A stretch of 64,000 nucleotides of DNA from Paenisporosarcina sp. OV554 (GCF_003058165.1 NZ_QBUC01000006.1:124001-188000); one strand, 5' to 3'. Positions 44,749 through 53,316 are shown, counted from the first letter of the stretch. A program made the numbers and translations. Notes: generated by a model not told the origin, from the letters alone.

Positions 44749-44949
44749 TTAATTTATGTCTTTATGTTCTTTCTCTTGAGTTTTCGCAACACTTTTGTCA
44801 TCTGATAAAAGATCTTTAGTTGAATTTTTAAATTCTCTTAATGTTGAACCGAATGCTTTTCCGATTTCAGGCAACTTAGAAGGCCCGAAAATGATAAGCG
44901 CAATTACTAAAACTAAGATTAATCCTGGAATTCCTATGTTTTGAATCAT
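44749..44949 (-). CDS. tatA: TatA-family translocase subunit
   Basis: 66 residues. One N-terminal helix ([40 protein letters not shown]), with the [10 protein letters not shown] hinge of TatA, then an amphipathic helix and a charged tail. Forms the channel with TatC. AGGAGGATACC precedes the ATG. It is 43 bases upstream of tatC. Confidence 0.93.
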   Translation of the reverse strand: MIQNIGIPGLILVLVIALIIFGPSKLPEIGKAFGSTLREFKNSTKDLLSDDKSVAKTQEKEHKDIN

Positions 44950-44990
44950 GGTATCCTCCTATTTTTACTATATTTTTAAATAGACAACTA

Positions 44991-45233
44991 TCATATTTCT
45001 AAACTATTTATCAAAAAATCATTTAAGTTAATATCTTTCCCAAGTTCTTTTAAACCTTTATTTATCTTAGCAATCGTTGAAAATCTCGGTAAATAATTTT
45101 GATTGTTGCATAATTTTGAAATGGTTGCATAACCAATTTTAGAAGCTTCTTCTAACACAGATATATTTATATCATTCTGTTTATCTAGCCAAATACCAAA
45201 ATGACTCCTTTTTTCAGAACGATTTCTTTTCAA
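44991..45233 (-). CDS. Small XRE-type helix-turn-helix protein
   Basis: 80 residues from a TTG with GAGGTG upstream. FGIWLDKQNDINISVLEEASKIGYATISKLCNNQNYLPRFSTIAKINKGLKELGKDINLNDFL has the HTH arrangement of XRE regulators, with a helix 2-3 break at SKIGYATISKLCN. It lies between the ZIP gene (21 bases) and tatA (41 bases), so it is probably co-transcribed. It may regulate the operon, although the promoter palindromes look more like MntR boxes than XRE sites. Confidence 0.72.
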   Translation of the reverse strand: MKRNRSEKRSHFGIWLDKQNDINISVLEEASKIGYATISKLCNNQNYLPRFSTIAKINKGLKELGKDINLNDFLINSLEI

Positions 45234-45254
45234 TTCCTTTCACCTCAGAACAAT

Positions 45255-46424
45255 TTAATATTTCACAAAAAAGGCTGTAAGATACATGATTAATAGACCT
45301 GCTGCAAAACCACCGAAATTTAACCAAGAAACAGTTGGTTCTAAATGTTTCTTGTGATCGTTTATTAACATTTTTGTGATGACATAAATTACTTGTAAAA
45401 TGGCACCTGCACCAATCCCTAGGAACAACGCTCCGAGTATTGGTGAGAAAATAAATCCACCAAACCAAGTACCTAAAATAGCAGGAGCACCCGCTATTAT
45501 TCCAAGTAATACAAAGTCTCGAATACGAGGTTTCATTTTTAATAAAGGTGCTGCTATTCCGATACCTTCAGTAATATTATGAAGAGTAAACCCAATGATT
45601 AAAAATGTTCCTAGTGCAGCTTCACCTAGTGAAAAAGAAGTCCCTATTGCTAATCCTTCTCCAAAGTTATGAAGCCCGATTCCGACAGCCATCAATAAAG
45701 CAATATTAAAAGGTGAAAAAGCTTTCTTTTCTAATCTTTTTTGTTGATATTGATCAAAACCAATTAATAATATGAAAGTTAGTAATGCACCTAGAATAAC
45801 CACCATGTTACCTTGCAAAACTGCTGGTGCTTCTGCACCGATTTCAAAGCCATCAGCCAAAGTTCCAATAAATAAGAATAGAAGTAACCCAACTGTAAGA
45901 GCAAGAATCGCGTTAATCCATTTTCGCGAGAAACGTTTCATAAACGGATACCACAATAATCCTAATGTAATTGGGACAACTCCCACATAAAAGCCGATAA
46001 ATCCATAATTAAGGAAATTGCTCCAACTTTTTTCTGGTGTGAGAGTAGCTGCTGCAATTTCACCTTCTGTAATAATTCCGTTGTCAGTAATAATCTTAAT
46101 TACGTGTGGGTCCCCTTGCACCCACGGATAATTGATCGTGACTTTTCCTTCTTCAAATCGTTTAAATGTTTCTGATGGAGAGACACTAAAATTCCAAATT
46201 GAATCATTTACTATTACTTGAGATATCGTTAATGGTTCTGGGCCCGTATTACTGATTGATAATTCAAATCCGTTATTTGTTGTATTTATACGTTCAATAT
46301 TTAATACCTCGATTGGGGCAGCTGGGTCTTTTTCAATACCAGCGCCATTTATCATCACCCATGCAACTACTACGATAAGTAGCAACATAGGAATTAATCC
46401 TGAAATTAACCATTTAACCTTCAC
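45255..46424 (-). CDS. ZIP-family metal transporter with an N-terminal extracytoplasmic beta domain
   Basis: 389 residues from a GTG (GGGAGG upstream). After one membrane segment (~8-27), residues 35-125 form a soluble beta-rich domain (FELSISNTGPEPLTISQVIV... VTINYPWVQGDPHVIKIIT). Then come about eight helices of ZIP, with metal motifs H252-N-x-G-E256-G and H282-N-x-T-E286-G. ZIP proteins import divalent metals. The added N-terminal domain is unusual for a bacterial ZIP and may dock a partner such as the multicopper oxidase encoded immediately upstream (inference). Metal specificity is not readable. Confidence 0.85.
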   Translation of the reverse strand: MKVKWLISGLIPMLLLIVVVAWVMINGAGIEKDPAAPIEVLNIERINTTNNGFELSISNTGPEPLTISQVIVNDSIWNFSVSPSETFKRFEEGKVTINYPWVQGDPHVIKIITDNGIITEGEIAAATLTPEKSWSNFLNYGFIGFYVGVVPITLGLLWYPFMKRFSRKWINAILALTVGLLLFLFIGTLADGFEIGAEAPAVLQGNMVVILGALLTFILLIGFDQYQQKRLEKKAFSPFNIALLMAVGIGLHNFGEGLAIGTSFSLGEAALGTFLIIGFTLHNITEGIGIAAPLLKMKPRIRDFVLLGIIAGAPAILGTWFGGFIFSPILGALFLGIGAGAILQVIYVITKMLINDHKKHLEPTVSWLNFGGFAAGLLIMYLTAFFVKY

Positions 46425-46438
46425 TGTGTAAACCTCCC

Positions 46439-47455
46439 TTATTCAACTTCGAAGAATCCCATCCAACCTAACTCAGCGAACTCGCTTACATGAGCATGGA
46501 ACATATATTTTCCTGTATACGGAAAACGAACTTCTAGTATCCCTCGTTCACCCTGACATTGCATAATTGTGTCAGTGAATTGTGAAGGGTTATCGTTTCG
46601 ACCGGTTGGATAATACGTAAAATAATTCGCATGTAAGTGAAACGAGTTCAATAAATCGAATTCAGTCAAATTACTTAGGTATATTCGAACGAGCTGATTT
46701 TTCTTGATTTTAATCGGGTGATTCATAAAGGCATTCGCATAGCCATTTACCGTATAAAATTCGTTTTCACCGTCTAAATCTAAATCAAACCCATTCATGA
46801 CCATGTTCAATTCTAACGCCGGTTCTCTTGGCTTTTTTGGATCGATAATAAAATTACCATATAACCCTTTATGAATATGTCGAGCTAAAGGCATGACATG
46901 GCAATGGTAAATTTGTAATCCATATGGTTTTGCTTCAAATTCATACGTGAATTTTTGTCCGGGATAAATGGGCTCCAATCCATCCATTTCTGGTGGATGA
47001 ATTCCATGAAAATGAATCGAGTGAGGATGACTACCTTTATTAGTAAAATGAAAACGTAAAAGGTCACCCTCAGTACAACGAAATGTCGGTCCAGGAATCG
47101 TTCCGTTATAGGTCCAACCGGGAAATTTAATTCCTTTTGCAATTTCGATCTCTTTATCAATCGCCTCAACTTCATATACTCTCAATGTCTGGCCATTTGG
47201 CAAAATACTCACTTTTCCATAATCAAACGTAGTAAGTAATTTTTCAGCCATTTTATAGCCATCGCTTTTTGATACATCCGTCATATTATTACTGTGATTC
47301 ATGTTGCCGTGCTTTTTACCACTGTGGGTAGCAGCTTTAACTACGGGAGTTAATCCCGCCATTGTATTTACAAAATAACTGCCGGCTAATCCAATAACTC
47401 CTGCAGACCCCAACTTTAAAATATCACGCCTAGACACATTGTTTTCTTCACTCAT
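46439..47455 (-). CDS. Twin-arginine-exported two-domain multicopper oxidase
   Basis: 338 residues. N-terminal SRRDILKLG (R9-R10) and the following hydrophobic stretch form a Tat signal. Copper ligands: HPHSIHFHG (H145, H148, H150), YHCHVMPLARHIH (H184-C185-H186, M189, H193), SFHLHANYF (H273, H275) and MFHAHVSEFAELG (H320, H322). The size suits a two-domain laccase/nitrite-reductase-like enzyme, not a three-domain laccase. It is first in the operon with a ZIP transporter and TatA/C; 14 bases to the ZIP gene. GAGGAGGGTC precedes the ATG. Oxidation of a metal ion (Mn or Cu) is a plausible role. Confidence 0.88.
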   Translation of the reverse strand: MSEENNVSRRDILKLGSAGVIGLAGSYFVNTMAGLTPVVKAATHSGKKHGNMNHSNNMTDVSKSDGYKMAEKLLTTFDYGKVSILPNGQTLRVYEVEAIDKEIEIAKGIKFPGWTYNGTIPGPTFRCTEGDLLRFHFTNKGSHPHSIHFHGIHPPEMDGLEPIYPGQKFTYEFEAKPYGLQIYHCHVMPLARHIHKGLYGNFIIDPKKPREPALELNMVMNGFDLDLDGENEFYTVNGYANAFMNHPIKIKKNQLVRIYLSNLTEFDLLNSFHLHANYFTYYPTGRNDNPSQFTDTIMQCQGERGILEVRFPYTGKYMFHAHVSEFAELGWMGFFEVE

Positions 47456-47476
47456 TGTTTGACCCTCCTCAAAAAA

Positions 47477-47540
47477 GTTTCCCTAAGGAAAATATATAGT
47501 TATTACACTCACTTTATTCCTGAAGGAAACTTTTTGTCAA
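47477..47540 (-). promoter_or_regulatory. Promoter of the oxidase-ZIP-Tat operon with two MntR-like palindromes
   Basis: On the minus strand: TTGACA (47540-47535), then AATAAA (47518-47513) as a fair -10, 16-base spacer. GTTTCCTTCAGGAATA (47530-47515) sits between -35 and -10. TTTTCCTTAGGGAAAC (47492-47477) sits downstream of the start. Both are near-palindromes close to the B. subtilis MntR box (TTTGCCTTAAGGAAAC). The first would block polymerase directly. DtxR-family metal repression is inferred. Confidence 0.6.
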
Positions 47541-47554
47541 TACTTTTTTCTTTT

Positions 47555-47595
47555 TTTAAAAAAAGCACTTCTTCCAAATAAGGTTGAAGTGCTTT
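47555..47595 (-). terminator. Minus-strand terminator before the oxidase promoter
   Basis: AAAGCACTTC / GAAGTGCTTT stem with additional CC/GG pairs and a long T-run on the minus strand. It insulates the operon from upstream transcription. Confidence 0.78.
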
Positions 47596-47786
47596 AGTTC
47601 ATAGAGGATGTAAACGTACAGTTACATCCTTTTTTCTTATTTCAGTTTTCAATTATATTTTATCTGGCCTTACTAACTACTTCATATTTATTACGCGATT
47701 GTTTCATTAATAATCAATCCGTAAAAACGGGTTTTCCTCAACCAATCTCCCCTTATTAGTTAAAGAAGGAACATTAAGACAGGTGT

Positions 47787-47832
47787 TAATAAAAAAGGCG
47801 AAAGTGGCTGGGAATTGCCTCTTTCACCTTTT
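47787..47832 (-). terminator. Terminator of a decayed gene
   Basis: AAAAGGTGAAAG / CTTTCGCCTTTT (one wobble) on the minus strand with T-run, 3 bases after the stop of the remnant. Confidence 0.65.
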
Positions 47833-47834
47833 GG

Positions 47835-47975
47835 TTACTTCTCTAAGTGCGGATTTAGTGACTCTATATTTTTATGTAAAACATCTCGGGATTGTTCCAT
47901 AATGGATCCAACTAAATCGACTTCTTCTTAAAGACCAACCAATCCTTTTCGGACAGTCCAGGTGTTACGATTTTC
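47835..47975 (-). pseudogene. C-terminal remnant of an unidentified gene
   Basis: Minus-strand reading gives VTPGLSEKDWLVFKKK and then, one frame over, VDLVGSIMEQSRDVLHKNIESL-NPHLEK followed by TAA and a terminator. It reads as protein, but with a frameshift and no start. I do not recognise the family. Confidence 0.4.
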
Positions 47976-47991
47976 TTATCCGTTCAATATT

Positions 47992-48030
47992 AAAAAGGTC
48001 GAAATCTTTAGTGGATTTCAACCTTTTTTT
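47992..48030. terminator. Hairpin with T-run
   Basis: AAAAAGGTCGAAATC / GATTTCAACCTTTTT arms (one mismatch) followed by T's on the plus strand and preceded by A's. Confidence 0.6.
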
Positions 48031-48276
48031 GCTCTCCCTGTGAAGATGTGCTTTTATTTATCTCCTTGTCATATTAATTTAGAGAGAAAGCAGCCTAACC
48101 ATATCAACAATTACTCTACACTCCTCAGAATTGCATTTCATTTGTGTACTTGAATTGTTGCTATTTAGCTATCCTTTGCGTGCTTGGTCTTCTAGATTAG
48201 GTTACTCAATCAATTCTTCCTTAGTATTAATAACAACCTAGTACTCCAGACGTAATTTCAATCCGACTGTGTTGGA

Positions 48277-48615
48277 TCATCTAGAGGTTTCTTCAAATTC
48301 AATATCAACCACTTTTTCTGTTTCGGTAGTGTATTCAATTCTTACAAAAACGCCGAATTCCTTGTCTTCATCTCTTAACCACAGCTTAAACTTTTCAATG
48401 GTTGAATCCCCTTTAGACTCGCTTCCTTCATGCAGGTAGTCAATAATCTTCGCATTGGGATATTTTGATTGTGTTTCTTTCATAGCGAGCTTACCCCACT
48501 TAGCGTAGGATGGAATTTCTTGTTGGGGATGAGCGTTAGTTGAGAAATGTGTTAGAGCTGAATTGAATGTAATTAAAATCAGTGCTGTACTAAGTACTAT
48601 AAATGTTTTTCGCAT
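48277..48615 (-). CDS. Secreted DUF3889/YqzG-like protein
   Basis: 112 residues from ATG 48613-48615, with GGAGATGAGGTC upstream. The far-upstream in-frame start is not credible because it would bury the signal peptide. MRKTFIVLSTALILITFNSALTHF is a signal peptide, cleaved near STNAHPQ. The body YAKWGKLAMKETQSKYPNAKIIDYLHEGSESKGDSTIEKFKLWLRDEDKEFGVFV matches DUF3889 (YqzG/YhdC of B. subtilis). Function unknown. Confidence 0.82.
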   Translation of the reverse strand: MRKTFIVLSTALILITFNSALTHFSTNAHPQQEIPSYAKWGKLAMKETQSKYPNAKIIDYLHEGSESKGDSTIEKFKLWLRDEDKEFGVFVRIEYTTETEKVVDIEFEETSR

Positions 48616-48813
48616 GATTGACCTCATCTCCTGTTTTATAGGATGAGTAACTTGCTTAAAATCATTCCATATCGAGTGCGTTTTTTTAAAAAAATGCATT
48701 GCATCATTTACTCTATTTATATTTAGATAAATAGGAGACACTACTAATTCAGCTCGCTCATTCATAATTCCATAGTACTTTCGTTGTTGATATATATTCC
48801 AATAAGCTTATTC

Positions 48814-49539
48814 CTATTTACTTCCGCGATAAATACATTCAACAATTTCTGCTCTATATACATCAAAATTAGGCATTTCAACTTCTTTTGATATTTTGAG
48901 AACCGCTTCTTTATCATAAGGAACATGTACTAGTTGAACACCAACACTTTTTCCAACTTGTTCGAGAATACAATATGATGCTTCAGGTACGTCCAATGGA
49001 TTTCCCACACTCCCGACATTCACCAAAATCCCTTTTCCTTTAATAGGCTTAACACAAGCATAATGAATATCACCGTAAATATAATAATCAGGTGTTCGTT
49101 CACCACAAATATTCATCGTTAGCTCGCTGTTTTCGAATAACGTTTCTTGCTTTTCTAGCGGATGAAATGGTGAGATCCGCTCATTTACTGATCGTGGAGA
49201 AGCATGGGCGCATCGTATAAACTTTTCACCAAGCATAAATTCAAAGCAAAACGGAAGCTGTTTCAAATAATTGTTATCTTTATCACTTAATTGATTTTGT
49301 TGCCATTTAATCGATTCGCGATCTGATTCATTTAAAATAAATTCATCCCAATTCCCTCGAATGACAACATCGCAATGTTCTCTAATACTCGCAATTACTT
49401 TTGCTGGTTCAGGACCTTTACCAATGAGATTACCAATACAAATAACTTCGTCTATTTCACGTAATTTAATATTTTCAATCACTGCCTCTAATGCAGGCAT
49501 ATTTCCATGTATATCTGAAAGGATAGCAATTCTTTTCAT
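48814..49539 (-). CDS. Calcineurin-like metallophosphoesterase
   Basis: 241 residues. SDIHGNMPALEAV gives the D-x-H pair at 8-10. The next metal motif reads CIGNLIGKGPEP where GDLVG-type sequence is usual, so Asp is replaced by Asn. RGNWDEFIL is the GNxD motif. The later IYGDIHYACV and LVNVGSVGNP complete the fold. The Asn might reduce metal binding or mark a subfamily. Substrate unknown. AAGGAG precedes the ATG. Confidence 0.82.
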   Translation of the reverse strand: MKRIAILSDIHGNMPALEAVIENIKLREIDEVICIGNLIGKGPEPAKVIASIREHCDVVIRGNWDEFILNESDRESIKWQQNQLSDKDNNYLKQLPFCFEFMLGEKFIRCAHASPRSVNERISPFHPLEKQETLFENSELTMNICGERTPDYYIYGDIHYACVKPIKGKGILVNVGSVGNPLDVPEASYCILEQVGKSVGVQLVHVPYDKEAVLKISKEVEMPNFDVYRAEIVECIYRGSK

Positions 49540-49704
49540 CTTTTTCTCCTTATAATAGATGCTATTACTAATTCATTAGGATTATTTCGGGTACTTGACC
49601 ATAAGACATGAAACTCTAAGATAACAATAAGATATTAAGCAGTAAGTACGGTGAATTTCTTGATTTTTTGTTATAGTAGAAAAGAAAATATGGGAGGTTT
49701 TATC

Positions 49705-50196
49705 ATGGCAAAAGATAGTTCATTTGATATTGTTTCTGAAGTGGATTTTTCCGAAGTTACAAATGCCGTCACGTTGGCGACGAAAGAAATCAAGACTCGG
49801 TATGATTTTAAAGGTAGCAAGAGTACTATTTCTTTAGATAATGAAGAAATAGTGCTTGTTTCCGATGATGAATACAAACTAGAGCAATTGAAGGATGTTT
49901 TAATTAGCAAGTTGATTCAGCGTAATGTATCAATCAAGAACATCGAATATGGCAAACTCGAAGGTGCATCTGGGGCGACTGTTCGCCAACGAACCAAACT
50001 TATTCAAGGTATTGATAAAGATTTAGCTAAAGAGATAAACACCATTATTAAGAACAGTGGCGTTAAAGTAAAAACTCAAATCCAAGATGATCAAGTCCGT
50101 GTAACTGGTAAAAACCGAGATGACCTTCAAGCAATTATTGTAGCGATGAAACAAGCAGAGCTGCCGATTGACATTCAGTTCATCAATTACCGATAG
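49705..50196 (+). CDS. yajQ: YajQ-family nucleotide-binding protein
   Basis: 163 residues from ATG 49705 with GGGAGG upstream. [43 protein letters not shown], and [25 protein letters not shown] are the two ferredoxin-like repeats of YajQ (UPF0234). In some species it binds c-di-GMP; in Bacillus the homologue is YitK. The in-frame upstream extension lacks a good ribosome binding site. Confidence 0.92.
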   Translation: MAKDSSFDIVSEVDFSEVTNAVTLATKEIKTRYDFKGSKSTISLDNEEIVLVSDDEYKLEQLKDVLISKLIQRNVSIKNIEYGKLEGASGATVRQRTKLIQGIDKDLAKEINTIIKNSGVKVKTQIQDDQVRVTGKNRDDLQAIIVAMKQAELPIDIQFINYR

Positions 50197-50484
50197 GAAA
50201 ACATATTTCCTAGCAAGGAAATGACGGTTATTTCAGTTATCCAAAGTTAACCGCTCTTCTTGACGCTTTTAATTGCAAGGCCGAGTTTTAAAGCATTCGG
50301 TCTTTTTTACTTTATGCATTTATAGGATGAGTATAGCTTTTTTGACGTCCATTTCAATTGAATCAAATTTGAAGTTTTGAAGTAAAGACTAATATAAACC
50401 TATTACAAATAAAAATGATAAATTTCCCAAAGTGGCAACTTTTCATAGACCTTACACTCGGGGTTCGTTTTTTATTTCTTTTAG
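50197..50484. other. Intergenic region between yajQ and the SDR gene
   Basis: 290 bases, no gene. It has weak hairpins after yajQ (GGAAACATATTTCC near 50197 and CAAGGCCGAG... near 50275 followed by T's), the likely terminator zone for the two converging genes. Nothing else is seen. Confidence 0.35.
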
Positions 50485-51270
50485 TTAAAGTGTACTACCA
50501 GATCCACCGTCGATATTTACAGATGTTCTAGTTACATATGAAGCTGCATCTGATACTAAGAAAGTAATGACATTTGCTGCTTCAGACGTTTCTCCAATTC
50601 TATTTAGTGGAATTGAAGGACCTACTACATTTCTGGAATATTCATCCCAAGTAATTTCAGGAGCTTCGTTTTTCCATTTCAATTCGATTTGATCGCTTCT
50701 AATCAGTCCTATACAAACTGTATTGACACGAATATTGTCTTTTCCTAAATCTTTACTCATAGCTTTTGTCAAAGCCATTCCCGCTGCTCGACTAACTGTA
50801 GTTGGTAAAGAATTTGCAGGAGGTGTTTTCCCTAAAACTGCTGTTACGTTTATAATAGCCCCACCACCAACTTCTCTCATATAGGGTATAGCAGCTTTTG
50901 ACGTATGTATTGCTCCAAATAACTTCAAATCTAAATCAGTCTGCCATAAATCTGTATCAACTGATTCAAAGGGATTTGTAGAAGATGTGCCTGCATTATT
51001 AACTAAAATATCAATACGGCCATAATGATTTACTGTTTTTTGAATGATTTCTTTACACTCATCCTCTTTTGTAATATCAGCAGAAACAATTAATACTTCT
51101 ACTCCAGTTTCACGTTTTATAAACGCTGCAGCTTCTTTTAATTTTTCCTCTCTACGTGCGCAAAGAACAACATTAGCTCCTTCCTTCACTAATTGTAAAG
51201 CTGTATGTAAACCTATTCCTTTACTTGAACCAGTTATAATTGCTACTTTTCCCTTTAATCCTAAGTCCAT
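50485..51270 (-). CDS. Short-chain dehydrogenase/reductase
   Basis: 261 residues from ATG 51268-51270, with GAGAGGGG 7 bases upstream (the adjacent ATG is possible). TGSSKGIGLHTALQL is the NAD(P)-binding TGxxxGIG at 14-20, NNAGTSST the structural NNAG, and catalytic residues appear as AVLGKTPP and SRAAG. The usual YxxxK appears replaced: SLPTTVSRAAGMALTKAM has no Tyr at that position, so activity may be altered. The SGSTL ending is ordinary. Substrate unknown. Confidence 0.8.
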   Translation of the reverse strand: MDLGLKGKVAIITGSSKGIGLHTALQLVKEGANVVLCARREEKLKEAAAFIKRETGVEVLIVSADITKEDECKEIIQKTVNHYGRIDILVNNAGTSSTNPFESVDTDLWQTDLDLKLFGAIHTSKAAIPYMREVGGGAIINVTAVLGKTPPANSLPTTVSRAAGMALTKAMSKDLGKDNIRVNTVCIGLIRSDQIELKWKNEAPEITWDEYSRNVVGPSIPLNRIGETSEAANVITFLVSDAASYVTRTSVNIDGGSGSTL

Positions 51271-51422
51271 CATGTTTCCCCTCTCCATTTCAATAAATTT
51301 GTTCATCCTAATTAAAAATCAATCACCCTATTTATGCGAATATTTTAAATATATTTTCATGGAATGTAAGATAAAAAAATAATTGTTTTAATGAACAGAA
51401 AAGGTTAAGGGAGAATTGGTAT

Positions 51423-51551
51423 CTACCCCAATTGTCCTTTTACTAATTCATCAACCATTTCCCGAAATGCATTTTTTCGCCACCGAATACAAGAGCAATG
51501 ATCCTCATAATACTCTCCGAATATGTCTTGTAATCCCGTGTACATCGTCAT
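51423..51551 (-). CDS. Possible small ORF or gene remnant
   Basis: MTMYTGLQDIFGEYYEDHC-SCIRWRKNAFREMVDELVKGQLG, 42 residues, in a 500-base gap. The reading is protein-like (charged, no rare stretches) but lacks a convincing ribosome binding site. It could be a leftover of a larger gene. Nothing else is apparent between 51307 and 51730. Confidence 0.28.
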   Translation of the reverse strand: MTMYTGLQDIFGEYYEDHCSCIRWRKNAFREMVDELVKGQLG

Positions 51552-51736
51552 ATCTTTTTATACAATCCTTTATCATTGAATGCTAATGAACTGAAGCAAT
51601 AATGATATGTATATTTTTGATAATAATAGAATTTATAATTTAAAAACGACTTCGTTTTAATTGGGAAACTATTCTTCAGATGAAAGCAAAAAATTTTTGC
51701 GATTTAAAGTCACGAACCATTTTCTCATCTTTAGTG

Positions 51737-51783
51737 TTGCATTATACTTGAATTCATTGTATTCTTTAAATCGTAATCATTAC
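51737..51783 (+). promoter_or_regulatory. Promoter and Zur box of the ZigA operon
   Basis: TTGCAT (51737-51742), 17-base spacer, TATTCT (51760-51765), then AAATCGTAATCATTAC (51768-51783). The last matches the B. subtilis Zur box core TCGTAATNATTACGA at 13 of 15 positions. Zur with zinc bound would repress. The same 16-mer recurs before rpsN. Confidence 0.85.
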
Positions 51784-51812
51784 TGTTTGCAGAAGAGAAA
51801 TGGAGATAACAT

Positions 51813-53000
51813 ATGAAAACTCAGATTCCGGTTACCGTTTTAAGTGGTTACCTAGGGGCAGGAAAAACAACGGTGTTAAATCACTTATTGGCAAATAAAG
51901 AAGGGAAGAAAATCGCTGTAGTCGTAAATGATATGAGCGAAGTCAACATTGATTCGCAACTCATTCAAGCTGGTGGTTTTTCACGTACAGAAGAAAAATT
52001 AGTCGAACTGACAAATGGTTGTATCTGTTGTACACTGCGCGAAGATTTGATGATTGAAGTGGAAAAGCTTGCTAAGCAAGGGGATATCGATTATTTAATT
52101 ATTGAGTCTACCGGTATTTCTGAACCCATTCCCGTAGCACAAACATTTACATACATCGATGAAGAAGTTGGCATCGATTTATCACAATATTGTCGATTAG
52201 ATGCCATGGTAACGGTAGTAGATGCCTTCCGATTCTGGAATGACTATGAAAGTGGTGACACCCTTCTTGAACGTAAACAAACGGAAGATGCTAACGACCT
52301 TCGTGATGTATCAGATTTATTAATCGATCAAATTGAATTTGCAAATATTTTACTGATAAGTAAAACGGATTTAGTCACACTCGAATATTTAGAAGCTTTT
52401 AAAGCCTTTTTAGTAAAAATGAATCCCGATGCTACAATCATACCCATAGAGAATGGGGTGGTTTTACCTGAAGAAATCCTAGACCGAAACCTATTTGACT
52501 TCGAGCTAGCAAGTCAAGGTGCTGGATGGATTAATGAATTAAATGAAGAACATGTACCGGAAACAGAAGAATACGGAATCACATCTTTTGTTTATAAAAG
52601 AAAACGCCCATTCCACCCTGAACGTTGGTTCGCTTGGTTGAGCACGTTCCCTCAAGAAATTGTTCGATCCAAAGGATTTTTCTGGCTGGCAACTCGAAAT
52701 AACATCGCAGGGTTACTGTCTCAGGCTGGTTCTTCACTCCAATTCCAAGGTGCTGGTAATTGGATAGCCACTTTTCCGAAATCTGAGCAAGAAATGATTA
52801 TAAAAGAAGATTCTTCCGTTGCATCGAGATGGGATGATGTTCATGGGGACCGACAAACAGAAATGGTTTGGATAGGGCTTGATATGGATCGAGAAGAAAT
52901 CGAGTCCGAGCTTGATGCGTGTCTACTAAGTGATGAAGAAATGGAGAGTGACTGGACAAAATTGGCTGATCCACTTCCTCCGTTTGTTCAAGCGAATTGA
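51813..53000 (+). CDS. zigA: COG0523 GTPase, zinc metallochaperone (ZigA/YciC type)
   Basis: 395 residues. Walker [10 protein letters not shown] at 12-20 and the metal site GCICC (C70, C72, C73). Switch region [11 protein letters not shown] and NKxD variant SKTDL follow. The C-terminal CobW domain holds [16 protein letters not shown]-driven transfer of scarce zinc to client enzymes during zinc starvation is the inferred role. The Zur box in the promoter supports it. No terminator separates it from the alternative L33 gene. Confidence 0.92.
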   Translation: MKTQIPVTVLSGYLGAGKTTVLNHLLANKEGKKIAVVVNDMSEVNIDSQLIQAGGFSRTEEKLVELTNGCICCTLREDLMIEVEKLAKQGDIDYLIIESTGISEPIPVAQTFTYIDEEVGIDLSQYCRLDAMVTVVDAFRFWNDYESGDTLLERKQTEDANDLRDVSDLLIDQIEFANILLISKTDLVTLEYLEAFKAFLVKMNPDATIIPIENGVVLPEEILDRNLFDFELASQGAGWINELNEEHVPETEEYGITSFVYKRKRPFHPERWFAWLSTFPQEIVRSKGFFWLATRNNIAGLLSQAGSSLQFQGAGNWIATFPKSEQEMIIKEDSSVASRWDDVHGDRQTEMVWIGLDMDREEIESELDACLLSDEEMESDWTKLADPLPPFVQAN

Positions 53001-53110
53001 AGCTCAGACAAGTTTTTGTGCGTTTGAAGAAAGTTGAACATAATGGTTTAAATTTCACGATTCACTGCCATGATTCGCAAAATGACTGATACAAATGAGG
53101 GGGATTACTG

Positions 53111-53260
53111 ATGAGAGTAAATATTACATTGGCCTGCACAGAGACAGGTGTCCGCAATTACATTACGAAGAAGAATAAACGCAACAATCCAGAGCGTATT
53201 GAACTAAAGAAATATTGCCCACGATTAAGAAAAGTGACTTTGCATAGAGAAACAAAGTAA
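53111..53260 (+). CDS. rpmG: Alternative 50S ribosomal protein L33 (Cys-poor)
   Basis: 49 residues, too short for ordinary ORF calls. [21 protein letters not shown]...[18 protein letters not shown] is clearly L33. The CxxC of the zinc form is replaced by CTET, and the second pair by a single Cys, so it cannot bind zinc (C- form). It is located between the zinc chaperone and zinc-free S14, all behind Zur control. It replaces zinc-binding L33 when zinc is short. AATGAGGGG precedes the ATG. Confidence 0.93.
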   Translation: MRVNITLACTETGVRNYITKKNKRNNPERIELKKYCPRLRKVTLHRETK

Positions 53261-53277
53261 GAAATTTGGCTAATTTT

Positions 53278-53293
53278 AAATCGTAATCATTAC
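53278..53293 (+). promoter_or_regulatory. Zur box upstream of rpsN2
   Basis: AAATCGTAATCATTAC, identical to the box before zigA, about 24 bases before the S14 start. A second operator internal to the cluster suggests a second promoter, which I could not place. Confidence 0.82.
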
Positions 53294-53316
53294 AATAACA
53301 TGAAGGAGGAAATAAC

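Larger units (their letters stand above)
47596..48276. other. 680-base region without an intact gene
   Basis: It holds a repeat-like segment (47738-47772) similar to 18781-18813, a minus-strand gene remnant (47835-47975) with its terminator (47787-47832), and a plus-oriented hairpin with T7 at 47992-48030. The rest, to the DUF3889-like gene, shows nothing recognisable. The multiple terminators suggest a site of gene loss. Confidence 0.4.
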
